From: Zygaena filipendulae
Lineage: Eukaryota; Arthropoda; Insecta; Lepidoptera; Zygaenidae
Length of the DNA stretch: 64,000 bases
Direction: 5' to 3'
Assembly (NCBI GenBank): GCA_907165275.2
Contig: OU015675.1
Location: 2,621,501-2,685,500 of the forward strand
A program made the translations under genes and the position numbers. Positions 26,401 to 38,400 of the stretch are shown one piece after another; within the stretch, counting starts at the first letter, position 1; every line of letters starts with the position of its first letter. Below the pieces are notes generated by a model. That model searched no databases. It was not told the origin of the DNA and worked only from the letters and a program-made list of their open reading frames with translations.

Positions 26401-29400
26401 ACTACTTATAGACAAGAAAAAGAATAGAAGCCTCAACTCGACGAGTAGAAAGTTTCCCAAGCCTCGATACAGTCGAGAAGACGTTAGAAGTAAGTTTTTA
26501 TAGTTACAGAGAACATAAGGTATAAGATGCACGGGCGCCTAAGTTGTGATACATTTATCTACCGATAATACTGTGTCAGAGACTGATGGTATGACGTCTA
26601 CATGAGAGATCAGGTTGGTGGCTTGATGGAGGTGGCGGGGCCTGAGGCGCGGGGCGCGGGGCCCGGGGCGTGGGTGACGGTGACAGTCGGCACATCAAAA
26701 GCACAACGTGTCCAGGCGGCGGTAACACATCAAAGATACCATTGAAACGTACTCGAAACTCTCATTCGATGCATACGGTCACAACAGTCTTCTTTATAAC
26801 TTATAACAACAACAGTCTTGTCGCAAAATCGTCAAAGTGTGTCCAACGCATATCTATCAATCATAAAAACTAACTATACAATACACATTCTAATTTTAAT
26901 ATTATATCAACTTCGTTCGAAGCCCTATTTCTCTTAACAAAAATAATCTATTCTCAATCAATCAATAGTTTTCAAGAATATAAAATACGTCTTATTCAAT
27001 ATTATCATTATTCTTTTATATTCAATAATAATAGAAAATAGCTATATAACAATGAACAGTTTTACACAAAAATATTAGGTACGAGTCAACACATTAGGCG
27101 ACGATTTCGGCTGAGTTCGGGCTTAAAGCGAGAAATTGACACGGTACTCGTCGATCGGTGACGTCACAGAGTGGTGGCACTATAGTAGTAGGAGCGCGCC
27201 GGCGCGTGCGGCGCGTGCGTCGCGTGCGGCGCGTGGAGCGCGTGGAGCGCGTGCGACGCGAGGCGTGGCGGGCGCGCGGGCGGCGCGCTCGTGCGCCCGT
27301 CCTTCATCACGCGCACGTCGTTCAGCAGAAAACTTACTTGTCTCTTGAACGGTGGTTCGGCCTTATCGTATAGCGACGCGTGGGAGGGCGCTAGCGCTAG
27401 CGACGGCGGCGGCGGCGGCGACACGAGCGCTGCCAGCTCGCTCTCGAGCAACGCGACCTGCCGCTCGAGGGTCGCGATGCGCGCTTCCTTCGTCTCGAGC
27501 ACGGCGGTGAGCGTGGCGCCAGCGCTGCCGCCGGGCAGGCCGGCCGCGGCGAGCGCTCGCTCCAGCTGCGCCTGCAGCGCCCGCAGTGTGTCCGCCGTCG
27601 CCTTGAGCTCCTGCCATCACGCGACACGGTCAGCCGCCGCCGCCGCCCCGCCGCCAGCTAACGGCGGCGCCGCGCGTCACAACACAACCCACCTAGCCGC
27701 GGGCCGCCGTCGGGGCCGCGTCGCCCGCATACCGCCGCCGGTATCGACAGCTCCGCTCGGCGATATGGACCCCGCGGTCGCGAGGCAGGTGAACGGTCGC
27801 GTCGTCGAGCGACGCAGCCCCGGGTGGAGGCGGTACGTGTACAGTACATTTTTGAATTCTAAATCGTTAAATGATTGCTCAAACTGAATATCCAATGATA
27901 AGTTTTCATACCAGACGATCTTCTCTAAGGTTCATGTGACGGGGACATAATGAGCTGCTAAGCATGCAATGTTGTGATTTATTTGTGTTCGTGTCACGAT
28001 TGTCAACTTTTTGTGTTCGGGCCGAATTTCGTCGATGCGTTCTTTTTCTGTCGTAGAAAACTATATTTTTGTTCGAAGTTTATTTATGTTGTTTTCATAT
28101 ATCGTACGGTTGTGGTTAATGGAGGTATAATATGTAAAGAAAATAGGTATTTTGTGCCGGAGGGTAACAAGCTCGAGAGTGTCACAGAGGGGCATTAAAC
28201 CGTGACAGTGAGAGGAAGCAATAGTTGATAAAGATTCGTGTTAAGCCAACGGAGGTTCTGTCGATATTCAACACAAAAATGCGTCACGATAGTAACATTC
28301 TGCCCAAGAGTCAACAAATGAATGAAATGAAGCTATCAAGAGCAATTCTAACAGAAACAGTGACTTTGATAAAGGTATCACAAAATAAAACGCCCATGTG
28401 GTTTATAATACTAAAATACACATATTATACATATAATAATATATTGAAGCGAATGACGTGCACTAAATATATAACGATATATAATAAAGACTTATAGTAG
28501 ATATAGGCAGTACATAGGCAGTCGGTACATAGGTCTAGCACATTGACATAGGCGAACGTTCCAATTCGTGCCATTTAAGACGAACTTTACAGTTTGTAAT
28601 TGGAAAGTTAGCCTCCATTGCAGCCATGCGAGTCGCATTACAGTGTTCGTACATTGAGCGATAGTTACCTGTTTTTGTGCCATCGCTTGCATTTGCTGGA
28701 ACATTTGTCGCTCTTCCTCTTTTCCTAGAAATTATTTTGGGTTAACAAAATTGTGTTTCGGTTCAATAGTTATCCTACATGATCGCGCGTCGATCTTACC
28801 CATTCCTTTGTTCTGGAGCATTTCCAATAGTTTCTTGATACTCTCATCTCTGGCTTGCAACGTTTGTTTTTGTGTTTCGATCCTCAGTTCCAGTTCCTGC
28901 CGACAGACGTCTACAGTTATTACTAACTCAAATTATTCCACAATGGATGATCCATAACTCCAATCGTCCTCCAAATTAAATTTATTTATAATCTGTCCTA
29001 CTAATTTGGTTACAAATACCACTAATATTATACATATTATAATTTTAAACCGACAGCGTGCTGCTGGAGAGTTTGTTGCGCAGCTTCTTCTCTTCAGCCA
29101 TAGCACTAGGAAGCTGTGAAGGGTGGATATTTTATGGGTGCTGCCTACTGTAAACTGTGACTGATGTCAAAAGAGCCACATTATGGACCTAATTTGAATA
29201 AATGATTTGATTTCGAATAAAATTTTATGTTCCCAATGGGAAATCGAAAGAACATTTAAATCAACAATGAAAATATTCCTTTACCAGTCCATTAACTATA
29301 GAGACGGTTATTGGGGAATTTATTTTCCTGTTGAATTTTATATTTATGTATTTATTCGTGACGTTTATTTATTTATTTATCCTTATTCATTCGTCAGCGC

Positions 29401-32400
29401 GTCTGTTTCTTGCGTTTTTTAATTATAATTTTCTTATACATATTTTGGATAATGACTCCTTCCCTATGTCTCCAGTTTAACCTCACATTCAGTATTATCA
29501 TGAAGATTATGATTAAAACAAACGTGACAAAAAATTATTTGCCAATGTTATGAAACTGTATCAAACCTTAATTGTGTCCCTCAATATAGCAATTTCTCTT
29601 TGCAAATGTTCGTTTTCCGCGAATAGGTTCTCCATCTGTTGCTGCAGCTCGGGAGCGGGCTGACGCATTCTTAGCCTTAGCTCCTCTTCGAGTTGACGCA
29701 CTAGCATTGCTTGTTTCTGTGGAAGAGATACATGATTCGGATGATTATAAATTTTAAGTGGTATGTCTAGAAAAATACGGGGGCTTGTTTTTAAATCTAG
29801 AAATGTCCAATGGAAGTGTCCATTTGTTTTTTTTTTTATATTAGGTACTAGCTTTGCCCCGCTGTTTCACCCGCGCGAAAGGTTTTTATACAACACCTTT
29901 TTTTCCGACATCCGATTTCAATGAAACAAAGCCTATATGTATAGCTCCAGGCTAAGCTTAATCTACCTGTGAAAACCGCATGACAATCTGTTCAGTAGAT
30001 TCGGAGATTATCGCGAACAGACAGACAGACAGACAGACAGAAAAGAATTTTAAAAACTTTTATGCTTGGTGACTCTTCTTTTATCACTCCTCTCAATTTT
30101 AGGTAAAAATCTTCAATTTATAGAATCACGGATTCTACTCTTTTATTATAGTATAGATATAAACATTTTATGTTATTTTAACTACAACTTGATGAAAACT
30201 ACGTCACTTATAAATATACGTATGTAGATACCTACTATTCGTTTTTTTTAACATTAAAATCATATGAACTTTTTTATTCATTAATGATTATAATGTATTT
30301 TAATGTAAAAAAGAGGTAAAGAAAAGCAGAATCGAAAAATAATGCATTTTAAGTATATTTCAATCTGTCTATCTATCTGTACGCACATCACACGAAACAC
30401 TACTCAACGGCATTGAATGGTTGTTTTTTTAATCTTCTTGCATGAAGTCCAACTTAATGCAGTCTGTTTCAGAAGAAGACAATAATTAACGACATGTACT
30501 ATCACACGGGCGGAGCCGCAGGCAAAAATAGAAATACCATAAACAATGCAATCGACAACGAGCTTTTTGGAGTCCGCTTGTCGCTCCCCGCTCCGCTTAC
30601 GTTCTACGGCAGCGCCCTAATCGACCCTTCAGTTCCTTTTGGCCTATTTCCTTCCAAATTCCAACAGAATCGATACTTCCAAGGCCCACGACTGTTTGTT
30701 CGATCCCGTCTAAAGAACTCAACTACCTACTAAAAAGTTAAAAGTTAAATTTTTATATCAATATAAGTTATGCACCCATGCCCCTAAATATTTTTATGGA
30801 AAGAAGAATTAACGAACTAAGATTTTTTCATGTTTCTATATACCCAGGCATAGTCAAACGAGTGTAGGTATAATATGTAATTATCTACTATAATTATTGT
30901 ATTACCTACCTACATTTATTAATCTTCTTTATAAATAAAAATCAATGTTTATATGTTTGTCCTCTATGCGTTTCTAAACCATTAGTCCTATTGTGATGAA
31001 ACTTTCACGGGTTGTTCTGCCTACGTCCGCGAAGATTTCTAATCCTGATATAAAGAGATCCTGCGGGGATCCCGAAACTCAAGCGGGTGAATCTCCGAAA
31101 CGGTCCAACCGTTCTTGACGGGACTTTCACTGCTAATTAGCTGATGTTATAAGGAGTAATTTAGGCTACTTTGGAGTTTCTACGGCAATTCCGAAACTCA
31201 CGCGGGTGAAACCGCGGGGTACAGCTAGTTTATAATAATTATTTGATATTTGATATGCGTATTAGATAATTATAATCCTCTAGATTAACATCGACTGTTG
31301 AAGCAAAATGGGTAGAAGGATGAATATAATCCCCATAATGAACGTAGGTATTATAAATGCAAATGTGAATCTGTTTGTTTGTTACGCTTTCACGCCTTAA
31401 CTACTCAATAGTCATTATGAAAATTTGCATACACGTTGTGAAGGGTACAGAAAAAGACATCGGGTACTTTTTTATCCAGAAAAACCCGCAACAATTTCGA
31501 AATTATCGCAAGAGCTAGTGATCTATACTACCTATAACTAGCCGTCCCCCGCGAATTTCATCCGCGGTAATTTCGGAGTTCCCGAGGGAATTGCGGGAAA
31601 AAGTACTCTACTCTACCCCTGACAGTAGTTTACGGTGATTAGCTGCTCCCCGCATTAGTGCCGGACTTCCCGCGGGAGCTCCGGGATAAAAACTATCCTA
31701 TCTTTTAAGTTGGATCATATTATAAATGGTTTCAACATTTTATCAAAATCCGTTCAGTAGCTTCGGGGTCCATCGCGGACAAACAACGTGACACGTGATT
31801 TATATATATTAGACTAGCTGTCCCCCGCGATTTCATCCGCGGTAATTTCGGAGTTCCGGCGGATGTTGCGGGAAAAAAGTACTCTATGTCCTAGAGGGAA
31901 CTGAAGTTCCCGAGGGAATTCCAGGATAAAAACTATCCTATCTTTTAAGTTGGACCATATTATAAATGGTTGCCAAATTTTATCAAAATCCGTTCAGTAG
32001 TTTCGGAGTCCATCGCGGACAAATAACGTGACACGTGATTTATATACAGGAATATTTTTTATTCAGTGCGCAAACAATTACAAATTAAACTTAAAGGATT
32101 TTTAATGAACACCTTTTTTTATTTTGATAAGTCTTAGTACAAAAAAGTAAAGTTATCGTGAACGAAAGTTGTATACTTTGAAATTGATTTTTTGGCTACT
32201 CTATTCGCCGCTACCACCGCTGCACGCGAAGCGCTCGTTCAGGTAGGTATTTACGTGAGTTACAATGTACCAACAGCTGATCGAGGTCTTTCACCCCCTC
32301 TGAAAACCGCCACGTACGCCGCACGGTGCGCGCGCCCATTAGTATTATTTTATTACTAATAGATAGTGTCCATATTTTGCTAATTTAAAGCCGGATAAAA

Positions 32401-35400
32401 AAATATAAAAAAGTTTTGAACAAATAATGGAAATGTGTTCTATTACTGATACTGAACCACCGAAATTTTTTTGCGCATTGCTTTAAAAATATCCCTGTAT
32501 ATTAGATAAAAGAGTAGAATCTGCGATCCTGTTGGTAGGTACATTAAATATTTTAGAATTGAGTTGCAAGATTTCACCCTACAAACATAGTTACATACAT
32601 ACATTACAAGTTAAATAAAAGCTTTTAAAAAAATTTATCAAGGGCCTATAAAAGAATAGTAACTAAACACAAAAGAGTTTATAAAATTATTTTGTCTGTT
32701 CACAATAATCTCCGAATCTACTAAACGGATTGTCATGCGCAGTAATCTACTTAAGCTTAATAGCTTAGCCTGGAGCAACACATAGGCTTTGTATAATTTA
32801 AATTGGATAGCGGGAAAAAAGTTGTATATAAAATGTTTCACGCGGGTGAAACCGCGGGACACAAGTAGTAGTATAGGTAATATAATTCTTCAACAAGAGA
32901 GTAAAATCGGTTTTGTTGCGAGTGCTGTGTTTGAATACCGAACATGCCAAAGATTATAAAGTAAAATCCTGAACGCAATGGAATTCATAGGTGAAGACTT
33001 CTATCGTGTGACACATTGCAACTTTTCACTTCAATGTCGAGAAAATACAAGATGTAATAAAAACAACTGTGCCAATTTGCAGCGTTCTAAATTCGAAACA
33101 TAGATACGTATTTAAGAAAAGAAATTTAATATTTTTATGGAGTGAGCAAAAGACTCCAAGTTATAAAATGGCGCTCTTTGAGCTAGTGAGGTGCAAAACT
33201 ATTCTTTTGTTAAATTCTTTTCGCTTTCCACCCTCGAGGTTGCTTTTGTGATACCTACGCCTCTATCTGTCCCGATTTGCAGCACTGCGGGAGCATTCAA
33301 TATGGGAACACATTTGGTGGCAATTTTTATTAGGTCACTTCACAACCAGATATATATGTACAAGCCCTACCACAACTACACTGGAAAAAACAAGCAGTAA
33401 AACAAGTTACATTACTGATCCGAAAGTTACTGATTAAACGTTACCATACGTAATAACTGAGATAAAATTCAAGATTACTCTCAAGACTCACGCTCACCTA
33501 ATCCGTTGGTTTCAATAGTTTTTTTTTTTAATAGGTATAAACATTGGGTCTTTGTCGAATATGATAATTATGTCTATACATTTTCAGTATTAGAAAATCG
33601 ACAACTTATCGTTTCATCATAACTTACCTATCGTTCATCAATAGTTAAATGACTGTAATGACAAGTTTTTATAAAACTTAATTTTTCACCTGTTTTTATA
33701 CATAATACTTGATAATTGAAATAGAATATCAACATGTAGGTTACCTATTTACAGCTTTTAGTTTTAGAGCTTGGACCGGCAGAACGAAAATGCTGTTTTG
33801 AGCGATCGGAATAACAATGCTCTCGCACAAAGTGAACGCTGAGCTCGGCCATTTTGTTTTTTCGCGCCATCTGCTATTGTTTATGTTCGTATTCAAAAAG
33901 AAATTACTTTAAAAAAAGACCTGCGTATGCACACAAAAATAGTTCCTAGAAAAAACATTTTTTCAGAACTTTTCTTTGAACGCTGCCAAAATATTAACAA
34001 ACAAAAAACTGCTTTTTTGTATTTGTTTTCTTAAAAGCGTCCTTTTTAAGAATAAATTTCCTAAATTTAAATTAATTTATGTAAAAATTAAAGAGAAAAT
34101 GAAAGTTTTTCAGCACCTAAGTAACTTACTACGCCTTTCGGGAGGAGGTTATCGGTAGGAGGAGGGTGGTAGTACCGCTTTGTAGTATAGCCGTTATAGT
34201 AGTAATATACGTACTTATATGCTCAAATTACATGTGTACATAACACACGACAGCTAATTTATTAGCTTTCATTCTTTATGGAGCTTTGGACTCTATTAGA
34301 AAAATGTACGAGTAAAATGCATGCGTTTTTACGTTGTTCCGCGCCCAAAATAGAACTAAATAGGTCTATTATATGAATGACGTAAGCGGATGTATCGGGT
34401 GGAAGTGGTGGAACTTAATCAATAATTTACACATTAATGTAGACCGACCTTTTCGCAGTTCAAAATTCATTCATTTACAAACAGCTTACTAAAGTCAGTA
34501 GGTATAACTTTTTTGTTGCCAAACACTAATTTATTTAAGGTAGCATACCTACCCCTAGGTAAAAAGGTTAGAGAAATGTTTGCAACGGCGAAAAAGATTG
34601 TAGTCCTAAGAAGAATATACTTATGTAATTACTAACTGTTCCGCGCGGTTTCACCCGCTGTAATTGCGAAATTCCCGCAAGAATTCCGGGATGAAAAGTA
34701 CCCTATGTCTTTCTGTGTATTCCTGACTATATGTATGCAAAATTTCATGATAATCGGTTGAGCCGATATGGCGTGAAAGCGTAACAAACAAACAAATAAA
34801 TAAACAAACAAACTTACTTACGCATTTATAATATTGGTAAGGACTAGTAAGCATTATTACTGTCGAGAACATGTTATTGTAATTTAGTTTGGATTTAATA
34901 CTAATTAACCGACTTCCAAAAAGGAGGAGGTTCTATGTTCGGCTGTATGTATGTCTTATTTTTTATGAATCTTTTACTCGAGCGTAGTAACTGCAGACTT
35001 GAATACAATGCATCGCGTGGTACATACGCTACATATAATTATGTACGTATCTTTGAAGGTCTACATTTGCAAACTTGCATTTATTTAGGTACCTACCTAT
35101 GTACTTCCTAGTTGTTCAACGCGGTGTCACTCGCGTTAATTTTGGAGTTCCCGTGGGAATTCCAAACAAAAAGTAAGTACCTTATATACTTTTTGTACCA
35201 CTGATATCGCACGTGTATGAAAAATTTAATGAGGATCGGTTGAGTGGTTAAAACCTGAAAGCGTAACGAACAAAACGGTTCATGTAATATTTTTTAGAAT
35301 TACACAAACATTTACAAAGTGAACGAAGTAATTTTAAAGTTCTAATTAAATGTCTAGGAAAAATGAAGAACACAGTGCGTATGACTCGCCCCCTGATGGA

Positions 35401-38400
35401 GGGAGGTAATCCTTCTCTAGAGGACTCCCCTACTCCCTCATCGGATCTTGTAACGGCAAGTCTTTGTGTTCGTGGGTGGTTATCGATTTCACGACAAAAG
35501 TAAAGCACAATTTCTACATGAATTACATATTTGAAGTTTAAATATGTATGACTCACTATTCCCTGCGGTTCCACCCGCGTTAATTTGGTAACCGCCACAG
35601 GATCCTTGTATGTCCTTTTATGTACCCCCAATAGTGTATGTAAAATAACAAACAAATAAACTTTCGCATCTATAATTTTAAGGAAGTATTTTACGACCTA
35701 TATCTAATAATAATAATATGGGTTAAAAAAAAATTAGGAATTCATTTAGTCAGTCTGCAATGGTCATAACATAGAAATAACAGTCTTTCGAGTCAGGCTC
35801 TATAATTATGTATTCGTAGTCATATGTAATTGTCACTAAAACACAAAACAGAATTTTGAATGACATGTACATATCTGTAGTTTATTTTATCGTGTCAACT
35901 CTTAATGAGTCAACAGTACTTTTTAAAACTGAAAATACAAATAAAAATATTTTTTTTCTATGCGTCATCAATAAAACGCCCCTTTCTAACGGATTTACCC
36001 GAAAGAAATACCCAACGTCTCGCCTATAGGTCCTATGTGTCATGGATTCTGACTCATATACCTAGTACATATTATATAGGTATTATATATACATAAGAGG
36101 TATTCTCTAAGCAACCTAGCGAATGACTTTTTTTTAACAACATGATTGAATTAATAAATACAAGTATATATTATGTACTAGTTTTTAATTTAGTTAAGCT
36201 GCTATTTACTAGAGAATAATAAAAAAAAATTTGACCCGTGAATTTGTTCTCGAAAGCGGCACAAAAGCTTATTGTTAGATAGGTATACGAGTATTGTAAT
36301 AAGAAATATTTCAAAATATACTTTGAAACATACACGAATTACTCAAATTACGTGATTTTTATTAATAAGGTACCCAGGTTGGGGCACGGCATAGCCAGCC
36401 TACTGAATAAATAAAGAACGGTTGAGTATCTACATTCTACATACAATGATACATAAACATTACAGCCAAGCAGGAAAACAGTTAATAAAAGATATTATTT
36501 TTTTGTATAATTTTCATTAAAGTTCTTTTTCATTATAGTTTTTCATGCAAAAAAAAAACACTGAAATACGGTTCTTTCTTTCTTTAAAATAATTAAAAAA
36601 ATTCAAGTGTCGAATATTTTTTTCGTTTGTAATCTGGCAAGGAACACTTTGAATGGCCTTTTCAGGCTCCACTCAACGTTCGTCGGTCTGAACTAAATAT
36701 GACAGCACACGCACGAGGACCACTTAGTACCGTGGATATTATAATTTGCCCGCGGAAAATGACGGTACTTTTCCCATTCTATGGGTTTTGTAGAGTCAGG
36801 TGAAAAAATTTGCTTGCATTTTTTTTTTAAGTTTGTTTCGTAAGTGTTGCATATTGTCAACATTTTTAAACTGGAATTACTTTTCATTAAAAACAATACT
36901 TGCTGTTTGTTCATTATTATAGAACTGAGGGAGATTAGAGAGAATAGGGTTATCAGAAGAAAAATTGTATTATAACTAGGTCCCTACTTTTCGTTAGATA
37001 TTTATAATATCCATCAGGGTAGGTTAAGCTATACCTATATTATGTAGGTAGCTAGGTAGGTAGGTAGCTGTCCCCCGCAGTTTCACCCGCAGTAAGTTCG
37101 GAGTTCCTTAGTTCACTCAGGATCACTGTAGCTTCCTATCAGTGAAAGAGTTTTCAAAATCGTTTCCGTGATTCAGAGATTAGGTACCCATTACAACTTC
37201 AAACTCACAAACTACCCGTGCTTTCACCCGCGGTAATTTCAGAGTTTATTTATTTAAGTAATTTCGGAGTTTCCGTTCAGGATAAGAAGTACCCTACGAC
37301 ACTCAGGAACACTGACTGTAGCATTCGATTGTTAAAAAAATTTTCAAAATCGATTCAGTAGTTCCAGAGATTACCCCCTACAACGTCACAAACTCAAAAA
37401 CTCACGATTCACAAAAGCTGTTTATAATGAAAAATGAGAAGGTTCTGCATTCGGCTGAATGTATGTTTTTTTTTTTATTAGTATAGTATAGAATTATAGA
37501 TAACTGTGTTGTAGGCGGTACCTACGTACGTAGCTCCGTAAGTCATCGATCATCAATTTCACAACGCCGTAGCACCTTAGGTCGTAGCACACGGTGTGTA
37601 GCAGTGTGCTCCTCGTAGAGGTCGTCGCCCGCAACCCGGCGATAGATGGCGTTACTTGTGCGCTCACTACCGCTTCATTGATCCGCGAGCGTCGGACCAT
37701 CGAAAATAGTATAACAGCATTACGTAACTGGGGCCATTCATTCGTTGCTATTTTTTGCTATCACATTTTGTTTTGGTTTTCGGTTTGGTTTGGTTCTATT
37801 CTCATGACGCTAATAAATCTAATAATGTCATTACCTCGAACAAGAAAATGTTCTGATTATTTTTACAAATCAGTTTATTTACCTACGTGTTCAGTGTTCA
37901 CACCTATGCTCTTGGGGCTAAAGATATTTTATAGGTACTCTTCTTTTGTTTTTTTTTATATATAGGAAGGCATCCTTTTTCTTTTTTATGATTTTACCTT
38001 TGTTGTTTATTTCTAAAATAACACTTTTTATCATTATCTCATATGAAATTAAATAGAAATATATATAGTAGGTACATAATTTTATGTAAGTAGTTCATAA
38101 ATCAAATTCGAAATATACGCAAGTGAAACCGCATGAAATAGCTACTACGAGTAAAATACGTATTAAGAGAAAAAAGTTTTTTGTTTGTGTATTTGTTTGT
38201 TTGAAGGTGGTAATCTCTGGAACTGTTGGAGTTATCCTAAAAAATATTTCATTAATAGAAAGAATAAGTAACATACGATCCTTATTATTCAGGAACCAAG
38301 AGTAAGAAATTACAGCCTATTTTGTTCAATAGTTTTCAGTAATTTCGTTTTTTTAATGGTAGGTAATTTTTTAATACAAATAATTTTTGAAGGAATTTCG

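Noticed and set aside
27677..27895. 72-codon minus-strand frame starting [14 protein letters not shown], as an alternative first exon of brp
   Set aside because: No conserved match and no clear donor leading to the cassette exon; the frame is probably open because of GC content.
30494..30733. 79-codon plus frame with [20 protein letters not shown]
   Set aside because: No family recognised, no splice or promoter context; kept only as an unexplained GC-richer patch.
35248..35655. 135-codon minus frame
   Set aside because: It overlaps two CCGCGG-family fragments and their spacer; repeat-derived.
37494..37965. GC-richer patch with a 123-codon plus frame and possible MITE
   Set aside because: Contains short internal repeats (gtagcacacggtgtg) but I could not define ends or a coding match.
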